NCBI RefSeq assembly: GCF_949628215.1 | Contig: NC_134283.1 | Location: forward strand, 13,281,103 to 13,345,102 | Direction of reading: 5' to 3' | DNA length: 64,000 bases | Source of the DNA: Phalacrocorax aristotelis | Lineage: Eukaryota; Chordata; Aves; Suliformes; Phalacrocoracidae | Shown: piece by piece, positions 24,031-38,530 of the stretch | Layout: every line of letters starts with the position of its first letter | Position numbering within the stretch: position 1 is the stretch's first letter | Notes under the pieces: model-generated | Told to the model about the DNA's origin: nothing | Databases searched by the model: none | What the model saw: the letters and a program-made list of their open reading frames with translations, nothing else | Program-made: the position numbers and the translations under genes

Positions 24031-27000
24031 CAGAAAACTGAAAACAGAAATGAGAGGAATGGAGAACTGCCAGTAAGCAGACAGCTGGGAAAAGCTGCAG
24101 GAGGAAATGGCAAAGACCATCCATGTGGTGCTGGTGAGCCCAGGGCCAGAGTGGGTGCAGACAGCTCTGGAGAAGCAGGAGAGCAGGGAGAAGACCCAGG
24201 GGAAATGGTGAGAGTGAATCACCAAGGGCCTGATGGAGGAAGCCACCGAACACTCCTGTGAGTAAGTGCATCACTCGTATAAATGGACAATGTGCCAATT
24301 ATTACAGCCTATCTGAATGGCCTGGGATTTTTAAAGTATTTGTCTGGTTTCTGTAGGTGCAACTAATTTCATGGTTTTACTCTCTTTCTTTTTTTTTTTT
24401 GTCTGATTTCTGTTCATTTTTTTCAGCTCCCAGATGGCATCCTGAATCCACTGACACAGAAAATTATTTCCCAGTATTTTCTTTAATGAATGACTTGTCA
24501 TAAACAAGCAGGAAAACCCCATATTGTACAATTCTTCTACAGAAAACCTCATAATTAATAGAAATGGAGAGAAGCCCCCAAAATGGGAATCTGTTTTGTT
24601 GTTTGAACTGTGGATGGCATTTCATTAAGGTGGCTTGTGCATTTTTTAAAAAAAAAATCCTGTTCCGATGATATTGTCATGGGTAACTGTGCTGTTAAAA
24701 AGGTAAAGAACAGAAACACAAATAGATTATTTCTAGAATAATGTTTACAGCATGAAATTCTCAGCTAGTCAGGCTCTTTCCCATTCTCTGGATGTTACTT
24801 TAGATCTAATCCCTCATTCTCTCAATTCTTAGCATGGAAAATATATACTAAAGCTCATGCTGCTTCCATTTTTTCACCACGTTATCACACAAACCTGAAA
24901 TACTGTTTTTCCCTTTAAGTCTTGAATGTACGTGTGCCTAACAGGTATAAAGAAGCATAGGGATGATTTGAAATGCATTGAATGGTTTATAGCATATTTA
25001 GACCTTGAGGGACATGTGTGTATAGTGACTGTATGTTTAAACATGACCCTGCAAAGCTGCAAAGGACTGTAGCTTAGCATGGGCCAGCCTCACATGCAGC
25101 CTGCACAGCCTTACAGCTCTCCCGCAGCAAGTGCAGTCCAATCACATCATGCAGCAATTAGAGCAGCACACTTAGCTGCTTGGATCAACTGACATTTCTG
25201 CAGAGTGGCTTTAAGTATCAGGAAAATGTGAGCAACTATAAGCTAAAACAGAGAGTGCTATTCCTAATATTGTGTACTCTTGGCAGGAGGGATATCCATG
25301 AGGATAAACATTCCAGATTTTTAGGGATGGATCCTGTAAGTACACTCAGTAGGCAAAGACTTAGAGCATTTGGAAGGCCAAATAAATAGAAGTAAAATAA
25401 GTGGCTTAAAATTAAGCAGGAGGGGATATTTCCCCCTGGCAACTGGAATAGGACTCTGCTTCACTCCATTTCAGGTCCCTGCTTCTCCCTGAAGTCATGT
25501 CCATGCGTCTAGAAACTTTCCATCAGAAGTGCACAGTATTGCCTTACATGTTTAGGATATGAAGTCACTGAGGAGGGAGTACTTGCAAGGAGGGAGTGAT
25601 TGCTATGGAGGGAGGCCAGAAAAAAGGTAGAAAACAACAACAAAAGTAGCAGCAGAAAAACTGGGAAGAGGAAGCAGAAATGGTAAAGTGACACCATAAT
25701 GCTTTACTGGCTCTAAACCAAGGGAAAATTATGAAAGCATTCATTTATTTATTTTCAGCCAAAGAAAAAAACTAGGGCACAAAAAAAGGGAAAAAAAAAA
25801 GTAGAACATGTGAAGAAAAAGGGCAGCAAAGGAAACTGAGAGGAGAAACGAGTGCTGGAATTAAAGGAGTTGATGGTGGGTGAGGTGGCAACACAAAGAG
25901 ATCTGATGTACAGGGCTCTTAGGTAAGGGAATTTTATTTGCATATGTAATTTCCTACTTTTTATTGCATTTCTCTGGCAACTATCCCACTGCTCCATAAT
26001 CTACAGGTGGGTGGGAGGAGGTGGCTAAGAGGGCAAAATGGTAGTTTTTGGCAGAATATTGACATGACTTGAGCCAGGTCGTTACTTGTGGTTGTCATTA
26101 GACAAATAGCGCAACTGAGTTAATGGGGCAGGTGTTTATGAATCCTACAGGCTAGAGGAGGCTCAGTTTTCAAAACCTGACTCACACAGAAAGGGAGAGG
26201 CCCAAATGATTCAATGCAGTGAAAGTGATGGAGAGCAGTCGTTTCAGCACTGGAGGAGCCACAGGGACCTATTTCAGATTTACAAGATGGTTCTCAACTG
26301 TCAGGTATGCTTCAGTCTCGTAGCAGACTTAGGAAGGTTTCTGCATAGGCTTCTGTATCACTAACTTCCTTTTTTGCAACCATGGGATGGAAATAATTCT
26401 TTTTTTAGTGCAAAATGAGATCCTGAAGCACAACTATATGGCAAAATATGACTGTCATGGAAAATGTTCTGAAATCTGAGTCTCCATCTTTTCTGGGTAC
26501 CTGTGTTTCTTTTTACCCTCTATTTGACTGTTTACAGGCATTTTTACAATTATCTTGAATGTAAAATGGAAAAAATTCTAAAACATACAGTTTCAAATAA
26601 AATGATTTAGGATTTCTGAAAACTTTAGAACATATGCAATAGCTGTCATTCTGAATTAGTCAAAATGTCCGTATAGACCAGTGTCTTCTCTCTGAGAGTG
26701 AGAAGGAGCAAATGCGCAGGGAAAAAAATGAATGAACTCTGATACATTGTTCATATAGAGCAATCTCTTCCCCTGTGTGCTTTGTCCCTCTGAGGATCAG
26801 TATCTTAGACATTTTGATTTGGAGGCTCTATCTTAATCATCATGCTTAGTAGCTAGCAATGGATTTCGTCTGCATGATTTTGTGTAATCCCTTTTATGGT
26901 CCATTTACACTTTTGACCTCCGCACCATCCTGTGGCCATGAGTTCTGTAATTTCATTATGCACTGTGAGGATAAAGTACTTCTTTTGTTTGTTTTAAGAC

Positions 27001-27764
27001 TGATGCTTGGTCATTTAATTGGGAGTCTTAGTCCTTGCATTTGTGGGAACTGTTGAATAATGGCTCTATTTGTTAGAAATAAGGCTTTTGAAATAATAAT
27101 AAAAAAAGCTCTCTTGCAGTTTTAAAGCCTTATGATCAGGCAAGCTCATCCTCCTCCTCTTGTGAATCCTTCCATGAAAAAAGGAAAAAATTCCCAACTC
27201 CAATTGCAGCCTGATGAAATTAGAATTAATTGAAGCAGAAGTAGTTTTATGGTATTCATACTGCACAGATAAGTAGCCTTAGTCTTGTTTTATATCTCCT
27301 ATATGGTTCCCTTCCCATGTCACATCACAGTGCTATTGTCAGTTCCATGGGATGTGAAAAAGTCTCTTTGTAATGCCATGATCTGTGGCATAACTATTAA
27401 ATTGTAAGTATAGTAATGGAGAGTATGTTCATTGAGTTCTCTGCAACAGGAGGAATGGGAAAGGCCTGGCAAGTCAATTAAAAAAACATAGGACTTGACT
27501 TTGAACAAGACACCTGAGTGTGGACAGGCAGCAATGTACAATGGAGTAGACATGGGTGTGAACTTTCAGTTTCTCAGAAATTTCAGTAATTGCCATGTTC
27601 ACATGCCAGCTCCCCAGTATCCAATGTAAATATTATTGTTTCTTTTCCACTTGCATGTAAGCTATCTTGCATTTGGTGCTGAGTGAAAGCATGTATATGG
27701 ATGCTAGCTGTGGGGCAGCTCACATGCTGTTACTTTGCATCCTGCTTTGACCTGTGGTAATCCA

Positions 27765-27804
27765 CTTGTAATACACAAAATACACAAAAGTGTAATACAC
27801 TTTT
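27765..27804. repeat. Short tandem and inverted repeat (ATACACAAA / AAAAGTGT-AAT-ACACTTTT)
   Basis: Two copies of AATACACAAA in tandem are followed by a perfect 8-bp inverted repeat, AAAAGTGT and ACACTTTT (27,786-27,793 and 27,797-27,804) with a 3-nt spacer. A local duplication is the simplest explanation. Confidence 0.7.
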
Positions 27805-30800
27805 AGTTTCCTGGCCTCTTTGGTCTCTGCTCAGTTAGAGAAGGAGCCAATAACTATCAGCTTGTATGGCACAGCAACAGAGTAGGTGACCCTGAGGGAG
27901 CTGGTGGACCAGTCCTGTGTGCAGAAAGCACTGCAGAAGGATCTGTTCTTTTCCCTGATCTACTGTACTTCAACCTGCGTAGGGCAAGACAGGGTGAGAG
28001 AGACAATGTGAGGCAGAACCAGTGTTTCCATCTTCCTGAAGATGGTAGTTATCCACCTCTTTGCACCACCTTCCAGTTCTGTATTATTTTGTATGATTCC
28101 GGTCAGATTGCTTTACAGAGAGAAAAAGAACAGATTCCAGGATAAAATCAAAAGTGCTCTGAAAATGCACTGTGTGTAGCAGTATTTGGAGCAGTGGTGA
28201 GAGGTTAAAAAAAGAGTTTGATCCTCACCCAAGAATCAAAATTAATGTAAGAGAATGCAATATAACACAAGGTGTGGTGGAACAAAGACTGTTGGGGGGT
28301 CTCATTTATATCATTACAACAATCAATATTCAGCATGTGAAAAGAAACAACAGTGTAATGGTTTTCACTGAGTTGTATGAAGAAACAGGATAACTAACAA
28401 ATATCGCAAAACATGTCACAAATCAATTGTATTGAAAATATATTAGGTTTCTTTAAAAAAAAAGATCAGAAAAGGAAGCAGCACAAGCAGGAGGAGAGAC
28501 AGCACACAAAGATTTACTTCTGAGTGCTACAAAATATTGAACTAAAAATAACATTAAAGATGAAATTTGCAATGAATCTCAAGCTGCTAAATTCCCAAAG
28601 GCTGGGTCTGCCAAAGGCTCTGTTGGTTTCCTCTGTTCTTTTCTGTCTTTATTTAAATATTTTATACAGTTGTCTATGTTCATGTGTAGTGCGAACTGTC
28701 ATTTATATTTCAGTCCACTCTAAAATGGATCTTAGACTATCTCAAGCTGTGCACTGCAGTAAGTAGTTTTGAACTGAGAGGTAAGTTGAAGTAGTAGGGA
28801 CAAATGAAGACTGATATTTAATGTAGTTTTTGTGTACTTATATTTTGCTGTCATGTATTTTGCCTTAAAACTGATTTGTAATTTTATGCGTTTTGTGACA
28901 TTATGATAAGATGTGATGTGAGTATGGTTTCCATTTAGCAAATATATTGATGTATTTTTGAGTCAGAGTGGTTGACTGTGGGAATTCTGAATTCTGACCT
29001 TAGGGTTTAATGTTTAGCAATAACAGCATGCGAGTTTAGATCTGCAGTCTTAAATGCTCCTGCTTGTGCTTTGGACTTGCCAAGGTAAACTTTTGAAAAC
29101 AAGCTAGTGTGAAGCTTATTTCAGATTCACTTCTGTGATAGGCCCACAGGGTGCTAAATATCTTCACGTGTCCACTGTCTTGGGAATACATGGCACACCT
29201 TACCCAGAAAAATGGGGACTCACCATGGAGCTGGGTCCATCACCTTGGGATAGATTCTCCCACCCATCTGGTGTTGGGGGATGAAGCAGAGAGGCCTTTT
29301 ATATCCCTTGTGAAGACAAATTGCAGCAGTTGTGGTGGTTGGAGCACAGAGAAAGCTTCTTAATTCCTCCCCACAGGGTGGAAGACACCTGAACTGGGGC
29401 TAGAGGGGGCACCACAGGCAGAGCTGTGCCTCCAATCCAGCACTGTCAGCAGTGGGCAGGGTGATGGTACTGACAGCAGAAGCATGTACGGTGCTCCGAT
29501 GCCAAAAGGAGAACGTGTTCCCTTAAGGGCCGGTGCTGCTATACCCTCACCTTAAGACAGCCCTGTTGCTGCTGCACAGTGCTATCTATTAGATTAGGTA
29601 AGAAATGTTAAGATACATTAACCTGGGATTCTGCACTGTTTTTACACCACCATGAGGAAGAACAAAATTAGTAGTATTGGACTCCATTTCATCAGTTCTT
29701 ACAGAAGAGAGAATTCTTAAGAAATTATGTTGCTTTCTTGCTTCTAAATAGTAAGTAATACAGAATAAAAATTTAAAATAATGGCTATTAGATTAGGAAG
29801 TCTAGGAAGCTTTTACTGCTTGGGAGCTTTAACTATTTAAGGATTGATAAATTGCCATTGAAATACAAGCACCTCTGCAATACGGTAGAACAAAGTTCGG
29901 TTTTTTCCCCACTGCAGAGTTAAGAGGAGCAGGCTTACTTTTTGCCCATCTTCTTTGCAGATCAGAAACATTCCTTTCATTTTATTTGAGTGATCAATTT
30001 ACTAGATGAGCCCAATGTATATGTTGTGACTGTAGTAAAGTTCTTATTCACAAGCCTTTAAGTAGTAGTACGGCACATTGGCATTACGCAAACCTCAATA
30101 TGAGTCAGCACTGATATCCAAATTATATAGCATGCCTCTCCACAAAATACAGATGCAAAGGAAATTAATTATATTTCATAAAGTGATACTTCTTAAAGTG
30201 TTTTGACCACATTACTAAAAAGTTAACTCTTCTAAGCACTGCTTCTACACTCAGCTAGCAGAAAGACTTCAGCATGTTGTGTTTTAGTGGACTGTACTCC
30301 ATAGAAAGGACTTAAATGACTGATATGTAAACTTTGGAAAGATGCTTTAAACTAATGTATTTTTAGAAATATATTAATTACATATCAATGTAGTTATAAG
30401 AGTTTTTCTTTTTTTGTATACGCTTTTTTGTATATTAAATAACTATTATTTTATAAGCCTGTCTAAATTCACTCTGTGATATTTTGTATTTTCTAAAAAC
30501 CTTTTAAATTAAGTAATATTAAAATATGTAATGAACATGCAACAATAAAAACTTTTAAGGCACAAATTACGATCATATCCTTCAGAAATTTTCTAAAACG
30601 TGTGATTTCCAACCCACTAACTTACAAGTAAGTTGTATAAAAGCTACAGTTGATAACAAGGTCTTGTACATCTGTGTCATTGGGTAAATATTGTCTACCA
30701 GTGCAGCTGGAGGAGATAGATATTTCCATTTTTAAGGTCAGGTCTGTAAAGAAAATCCTATGTGGGTGTCCACAACTTGGCTGCTTGGTCAGACATAGTG

Positions 30801-30863
30801 TGTACACACTATAGTACCCTCTGCTCAAAAAGGAGGAAAATCCTGCATGTGGCTTTATGAAGG

Positions 30864-30945
30864 CTTAATCCTGCAAAATGCTGTGCAGTCTGACCCAGCA
30901 GAACACTTAAGTGTATACTTAGTTTAAAACTTAAGGGACAATATA
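30864..30945. repeat. Near-palindromic ancient interspersed repeat remnant
   Basis: CTTAATCCTGCAAAATGCTG, then TCTGACCCAGCAGAACACTTAAGTGTATACTTAG resembles the old amniote repeat with 'gatcctgcaaacacttacgcacgtgcttaacttt' arms. It contains a perfect 12-bp palindrome, ACACTTAAGTGT, at 30,903-30,914. Family name not assigned. Confidence 0.45.
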
Positions 30946-33900
30946 TAAGCTATAAGATACAGGATCAAATACATAAAATCCTGAAGGAGGTTTATAATGT
31001 GTGAAAATTAATTGTATGGGAAAACACATGTAGATAGCTAGGTAGGTAATTTAGGAAGCCTTCGATTTCAGTTCAAGGAATACTTACATTTACAGTATTT
31101 TGTTTCACATTAATCCTTCAGTAGTCTACCACAGTTTGTATCTGGCCATGAAATTTTCATCTGTGTAGTGTCTTTCTTTGGAATGTAAAGATTTACAATC
31201 TCTGAGCCTGGCTTGGCTCATCTTGATGTTCATGACAGAAATCCCAATTTTGCTCCCGAAGGGCATGATTGGATGAGTTAACATTTATTTCAGCCTTGCA
31301 GAAGGACATATTGCTTATTTTATATATAAAGTATGCCAAAATAAGATTAAGAGACTTTATGAACATTGCACAGTAAGTCAGTGGCATGTAGTCATAGGAC
31401 TAAGGATTCCTTCCTTCCTGACTCTCACTTCCTTGCTTTATACTGTACATTTGATAATGTGTCTGCATTCCCTTAGCAATATTATTCTGGCACATGATAA
31501 TGCAATAGTTTTGAAATATGCTTTTCATGTGATGTGTGAAAACATAAAATCTATAGATGTGCAGTATACATGGATAGAAGAACTCATATTACAATATGTA
31601 GCTACAAGCATAATAAATGGAAATTGATGAAAAGGGAATCTTTCTACTGCTGGGATTTTAAAGAATTAGACAAATGTGCGTAGTTCAAATACGGCAGAAT
31701 ATTCTACTTCTTGTCATAGAAAGAGCGATGAACATGTATCAGAAGAGAAAATCAGCTGCCGCTTGGTAAGTACCCTATGATTTTTCTTGACTGCTGCTAT
31801 TTGAGCCCTACCAAGTCCAGTACTTAGTGTGCAGATCAGGGATGCTAGCTCTTTTTTTGTTGTTCTGTCTTTTGAAAGGACAGTCTTTCTTAGAAAAACT
31901 AAAACTCTAGCAATACAAAACCATCTCTTCAGAAATATTTTTATTAATTCATTTGCGTTGCAAGCAGGAGCTAAATCAGTATAATTGTGAAGTTAATTCT
32001 TGGTCCAGCCTTTTTGTCTTGAAGGCAGAAGAGAATCCAGAAAAGTGACATTGAATGCTATTTTTCTCTTATTTTATAGGCAGTCTTTGTATAGTATAAT
32101 ATTAGGTGAAGCAAGTCTTTGTAATTTATATATTTATGCTAGGTGTTTTTAATTCTTGTTATTGTTTTAGTAGTAGTAGCAGTAATAACAGCAGTAAGTA
32201 CTAGTATTATTGGAAGTCCCTCTGTAAAGCTCTGTACAAAGAGATCATTAAAACATAGCATTCTGGAGATGATGCTCTATCTAACTGGAATCAGCAGGAC
32301 ACAGGAACTACTCCTGTACGATGAATAACAAAAGAAAGGGTAGTTTACATTCTTTGATACATTTCTGCTCGATTAACCCCCAGTGGGGTTTTACCCCTCC
32401 AGTCACATTTTTTTGTTCCTCTAATCTTCTTTTGTATTTGCTCACTGACCCCAAGCATGTATTTGACTTGTGACCCTATTTCTGTTAATAAAATACAGGC
32501 CATCTGACCAGCATTCACACCAATGAACTACAAGGTGATGATTACCTCATTGTAAATGCTAGGAGCTAGCAACACACAGCAGTGTAAGGCCGGTGGTTGG
32601 GTGAGCTGAAGATAACCAATGAAGGCAGCACGAGCAATTCTGAACTGTGATTTCAAAACCAAACTAAAGATAATAACTCCTTTAAAATATGTAATACTAT
32701 CCATAGAAGAACTGTATATCTCCTATTAATTAGTTGATAATGTTTAGGGGATTATGGCATGACAAAAAACAGTTATAGCTATAATGTGGAATTTTTCAGT
32801 ATCTGTATGGGTGGTACCTTATAAAATCAAAATTACCCTATTTACATTTTGGGTTATCAATTATAATTATATGCCTCATGAATAAACAACATCAGCACTT
32901 AGTGGTAATAATTTCAGTATAGTGTTTTGAGGCTAAATTAACACTGGAAAGCTAGGTGAGCTCTTTCTAAACAAAGTATTATTAGTTTTTAAAGCACTAG
33001 CAGAAATGTAGAAAAAAATTTAAGAAAATACATAGTAATGAACTTATTAATGCTTTCACCAAATCCTTAAACCATGAATCTTATGAAAACCACTGTTAAT
33101 TGTGTGTTACATGAAAAAATCATGCCAAAGCCATTTATCAGATATGTAATCTGCGGCTCTGTTTTGTGACAGGGAGCCATTATTTCCACTGAAAAAACAA
33201 ATCCGTTAAATTTGAACTATTAGATTAGAGCAGGGTTAAGACTGGTTCTGTGCTGTAGAGTCACATCAGGGTCACAGCCCAGTTCTAGAGATGTACTGCA
33301 AGAGCTTCATATCTGATTAAGACAAAAAACTGATAAAAATGTAATACAGAGTAACAATATGGAATTATCTGATGCAGTTTGGGGGGATAGGGGCAGGGGG
33401 TATAACGTCATTCAGTTTATTTGCATATGTTTGTTCTTTCTACTGAAATCAATCTCTTTGAAGGAAGCATGAAAACTTTAGAAAAAGAAAATATTATTAA
33501 TGCTGGTAAGAGAACACAGAAGAAAACCTTTAGTAAACATTTCTTTTCCAGTGTTGATTATCATTCTGTCTAATGTTTATTTTCATAATTTTTCTTTGAT
33601 CCAAACACAATTAACAATAAAGTTAGCTCCATTTCTTTGAACTAACAAAACTATACTGCGTCCAGCTTTGGAGCAAATTTTTAAGTGGCTCTTTTTTTTT
33701 TCTCCCAAGCCACATAACAGATTTATAGAGTAGATATTTGCATAACTCACACCCTCTTCTCTATAAGAATGTTTCTGTGACTCACAGTAATTTACCTGCT
33801 GTGGGCCTCTTTCTGACTTTATAGAAAAGGCTGAGGGCTGTAAGTGCCTGGACACAAACTCATTAGGAGTCAGGGGAGCACCAGTGGTTCAGGGCTTTGG

Positions 33901-36900
33901 ATCAGGGCTCACCCCACTGCGTTATGAAAATTGCTGCAGTTTATAGGGACTGACTGTGTCTCTGCTGGGCTGGCTGGTGGGTTCTAAATCCAGAATGTAG
34001 TCAGTCTGCCCTCACTGCATTTCCTACCCAAACCTACATCACAGACAGCAGGGAGAGAGGCTGGGCAGGGGTAGCAGAGGACCAGGTCCATGCCTGTCAA
34101 GATCTCTGCACAAGGGGAGCTGAAAAAGCATTGTTACTTCTTCTCACTTCTGGACCGGAACCAAGCAGCCAGAGCACAGGTTGTATCTTCACAATCTTCT
34201 TCCATCAGAAATTTGACACAAGTGTGTTCTATAGACTTAGAAACCACTACATTCCTAATATGAATAGTATACAATTGTTAAATATGTACTACAGCATTTA
34301 CCATAGTGCTTGAAACTAGGTCTGCATTGCTGGAGGTGTTTTAGTCCACACATATTTAAAAACTCTGCCAAATCACAGATCTGCTTAGGAGACCAAAACC
34401 ACAAGATGGTCTCAGATAAAGCTATTGACTGTGTTTCAGAAAGCTGTCCTCTTGTGTGCCTGGCAGCACCTGCTGGAGTAATCAAGAATGGTCAAGAATT
34501 CCGGTCAAGAATCCATATCTGTGATGGAAAGCATATATGTCAACCTAAGATTACAGCTAGCATGTATTCTGGCTGTTCTGTTCAGCCCTTCTGCATGCAA
34601 ACATTGTCACTGAAATTGGTGAAAGCTAAGAATAAAGACCACAATGTCCAGCCTCAGTCAATCAGCTACAGAAGAGCCATATGCTGGATTAACTCACTGC
34701 TTTTTTAAGTTGTTTGAGGATATGATACGTAAACATGAGAGGTTCTCAGGTTCTCTAAAGCATAGTATTTTTTTGCTCTCCCATTACATTCCTGTGTTTG
34801 TCCCACTGCTTTGCCTAGCTGAACAAGGGCATCTGGTCTAATGATAGATTGCCTCTGTGAGCAGGTCCAAGATTCATTCTTAAATCAGCCAGCATGTGGT
34901 TGATGACAGGGACAAAGCCAACCCTCATCACTCCCTAAGCAAATCATCTTCCCCTTTACTGTACACTTTGACCAAATTATGATTTCACCATTGAAATAAA
35001 TGTCAAAATTTCCACCAGCTTCAGATGGATTGGGATTTGGCCATTGGCTTCTAAGTGCAGATGGCCTCTTAAAGGGCTTATTTTTAAATCAGGAGGTGTG
35101 TATGTGCTTCAAGAGATTATAAAAATAGAAATTAATACAAATAACTAGGTCAGGTATTGCTAAAAAGCATCACTGGAAAATGGACATGTTTAAGTATAGG
35201 ACAGAACTAATCCTGGTGACCCACACTTGAGCAAGAATGGAAATTTGGGTTCTGAACTGTGTAGAACAGTTTTGGCTGAAACCTTTTACTTTTTTAAAAT
35301 ATATATACACATAAAAATGACAAATAGAAACAGTTGTTAACTTCTGCAGTTTGTTCCAGTCAAAATAGAGAACTTCTGGTTCTGTGAAGGGAGTCCACAA
35401 ACGGTAACTAAAGACTCCTGCTTAAATGTGCGAGAGCCCTTCCCTTTAACAGAAGATCATCACAACACAACCAAAAAGCACTGCTTAGTCGGATTCTTCT
35501 TTTTTCTTTTTAACGTTATGAAAACAGGAATACCAGAACCAATACTGTAATTATTGTGCAGTTCACTTTCATATAATTATACTTAAGAATATGGGACTGG
35601 AAAAAACCACATGCCTCTAGGCTCTGTTTCCTTAATTGTTGGCAACTGTAGCATAGGTACAAAGCCCAGAATGAGTGCACAGTAACAGCCACTACAGATG
35701 TCCCAAGGAACAAAGCTAGAAAAGTTAGAGAGCTACTGAATATCCATTTCTTGATGGAAGGGTGTGAATCAGTGCACTTCCAAAACTTGTGAGCTTTACA
35801 TTCTTCCATAATTTTAAGTAAAAATACATAGAAGTGGTCACATGCTAGAAAAAAGGTCTCCCTATTTCTTGTTACTGAAAGAAATGGGACTCTGGCTTGT
35901 AGCAGAGTCCCTTGTATTCCCTAGTCCCTGAGACTGCATGGCTTGCGGCATAATTCAGAGCTAAACACAAAACTGTGCTCAGTATTCTTCCCTCCTCCCT
36001 TTTTGAATACATGTTTCTACTTTGCATTTCTGCAAAGGTGAGCAGAAATCCTTGTAGACAGGTGTAGTAACAGCTGCCTGAGTCTGCAGAAGCCTGAAAC
36101 AACAGCAATGAGAGGTATAGTACTTTAAAACTAAAGATGATAGCCTATGTCATGACGAAAAATCATTATGTGTTACAGCTCAGAATAAATGGGATTCCAT
36201 GTAAAAATAAGTAGTATAAGGCTTTTTGTAGTTATGCCTTAATTTGGGGCTTTTGTTTGTTTGGGTTTTTTAATATTCATTTAAATAATATCCAACTTAA
36301 TAATAAATTATGTTTATATTCAATTAAAATAAAATATTTGCAGTTATTGTGATAACATGCTTTGCCACTGATGGTCCAGGCCTTAGTGGGTGTAAAGCTT
36401 TCATGGCGCTTGGCAAAGGATGTGGCTGAAGTCCTAGCCTACGTACCTTGTTGTAGAGTATGTCATCCTGAAAATTCCTCTTCAAAATGGCTCTCCAGCA
36501 GGATCACTAGGATCACTGTGCTCTTCACATCTAAGGATTGAAACACAAGTTGTGCCTCAAAAATCTTGTGTTATATAGTCCCACAGTAATTCTTCCTCCT
36601 TTATCTCCAGTAATTTTCCTATGCTGGTTCTGGTCTGTTCCTTTCTGCTCAGCAGGGGGTGTTTTTGTTCTTTTTCTCTGTTGCTATACATTTTCTCACA
36701 ACTAGTATCTACTATACTCACATAGTATCCACTACCAAGCTACTAAAACAGTGTTCAAGTATATTAAATCCCCCATCTTAAAACAGTAATAAAAGGGTTT
36801 TACTAAATGAATACATAAAGCTTCTCTCAGATCATACAATAAGGAAAAGGAATATAGAGTTAAAGTTCCCAGAACTTGGGAGGGCAAGGAGCAGTTTACT

Positions 36901-38249
36901 AAAAAGCCTTTTCCCAACACTCAGAGCTCTGATAGTCATTAGAGGAAATAATAAATCTTCCTCTTTGTCACTCTTCCCTAGGTTTCTTCTGTTGTTTAGG
37001 ATTATAATAATAATAATAATTTTAAAAAAGTGTAGGTACTACTTACAAGGCAGCTACCTTGATGTTGCTGGTAGTCCAACCAAGGGACAAGACTGTGTAA
37101 TAGGAAGGCGAGATGAACAATTCATCCTGTAAAGGATTTAAAAACAAAAGCGGAAATCCTTTGTAAGAAGAAGAGTGGTTGGGATTGTAGCTGCATGCTT
37201 TCACTAATGACTTTGCAAACATTTAGCCAGAGATAACCTAGAAATCCAGTTGCACTTTATTTAATATTCAGATAAGGACCATTCACCTGCTGTTAAGCTA
37301 CAACATCTACAATCATTCTTTGAATACTGATAATTATATGAAGCAGACTCCCCTAGAGGCTGGTAGTCTAGTCTGCATTCACCTGGAATACAAAGATGAA
37401 TAATATTGCATATTACATGCACCCAACTAGCTGCAATTTATAGAAATGTCCATTTATGCTCATGAAAAAAAATATGTGTATTTCCCTAGGGCTATAGTAT
37501 ATGGTGATAAAAACCTGTGTGGGGGACTTTCAGGATTGTAACTCCTAGTATGCCTGTTGTTGATTAATTAATAAACAAATAAATTGTTATATTTAGCCAC
37601 ACATCTCACTACAAGACCATAAAAGAGAAAATGTTAAAAAAAGAATTTTGTATGCCTTGCCATGAGGAAGGGTTACTCAGAGACACAAAAAATGAGTACT
37701 AGAGTGGTATCCAAATGGCTCAGAGTAGATATGTGTATACATTTTTAAAAGATGAGTAGCATTATGAATATGCTCTCTTTGCCTCCTCCTCTTTCTCCCA
37801 TCAGGTGCCTTGTCCTTGTTCTCCCCTCTCATTTGCTGATGGCTGATAACACCTTATCTCCACCAGGGAAGCAACCTGGAAGTTTGCTCCTTCCTCACAA
37901 GACTGAGGGTATAATTAGAACAACGCACCTGCTCAGTCCTCCGGTGACTCAGTTTGTCTACATCCATGTCAAAATCCATGCTGTGAGGGTAATTTGATCA
38001 TCTCACTTACTTTTTTCACATACTTTCTATGAATAAACCACCAGAACAAGCCTCCATTGAGTTTGTTCAGTTTAATCTCACAAATTTGTGTCAACTCTTT
38101 GTTGCCAGAACAATTTTATCATTTGATCTCATGGTTACACTTTAGTAGACTTTAGTACATATTTTATTTCACTCTCCAGAATATAAAATTCCATTTTGTG
38201 TCAAAATCATCTTTTTATTATTATCTATTTATATTCCAGTGATACTTAC
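30946..38249. other. Intergenic sequence, no gene seen
   Basis: Mostly AT-rich. Two short frames at 34,310-34,708 (132 codons, plus) and 35,516-35,809 (minus) were inspected and show no domain, splice context or repeat identity. A microsatellite lies at 37.0 kb and a 9-bp tandem AGGATCACT pair near 36,500. No RNA genes seen. Confidence 0.45.
37001..37020. repeat. (ATA)n/(AAT)n microsatellite
   Basis: ATTATAATAATAATAATAAT: about six tandem trinucleotide units in AT-rich DNA. Confidence 0.85.
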
Positions 38250-38530
38250 AGTCTTTAACTGAGATCAGGGTCTTGTTGTACAAGACAATACAGAAACATG
38301 CAATAAAAGAATTTTAGTCCCAGGAGCCTTATAAGCTAAATAAAGGCTGGGAGAAAGGAAATATTACCCCCATTTTACAGATGGGAAACTGAAGCTCTGA
38401 CAGTCTTTCCATACAATGCAGTGCAGTGTCATACAGAGATACTGAAGAGAGTTCTGAAAAAGTGACAAAGTCCAGGACCTATGCAAAAAAAGGTGGATTT
38501 AAACCCTACTCTTCTGGCAAGCATCCATAT
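38250..38530 (+). mobile_element. Ancient amniote core-SINE-like repeat, near full length
   Basis: The blocks are in the expected order: AACTGAGATCAGGGTCTTGT, then ACAAGACAATACAGAAACATG, AGGAGCCTTATAAGCTAAAT, then AAAGGCTGGGAGAAAGGAAA with TATTACCCCCATTTTACAGA and TGGGAAACTGAAGC, then AAAGTCCAGGACC and GGTGGATTTAAACCC. This matches a remembered old amniote SINE (gatcagggccccattgtgctaggc…gagcttacaatctaaa…attatccccattttacagatggggaactgaggc…gaattgaaccca). The well-kept CCCCATTTTACAGATGGGAA core (38,367-38,386) suggests either a younger insertion than the relics at 12.9 and 16.1 kb or selective retention. Confidence 0.72.

Larger units (their letters stand above)
20861..30863. other. Long intergenic stretch, no gene seen
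   Basis: About 10 kb of AT-rich DNA without supported genes. Noted content: a 'caatgggagttgagcc' palindromic-repeat arm at about 20,940-20,975, a GGAA microsatellite at 24,013, a T-rich run near 24,387-24,400, and a tandem/hairpin microsequence at 27.78 kb. Purine-rich segments around 25.6-25.8 kb create spurious minus-strand frames. No RNA gene or exon chain was identified. Confidence 0.45.

Noticed and set aside
29395-29415. CTCF-like string AGAGGGGGCACC (and CAGCAGGGGGTG at about 36,652)
   Set aside because: Only the right half of the CTCF motif matches in the first and two core positions differ in the second; too weak to call without a scan.
34310-34708. 132-codon plus-strand frame
   Set aside because: No domain, no signal peptide, no coding-like bias and no splice context; length is possible by chance in 64 kb.
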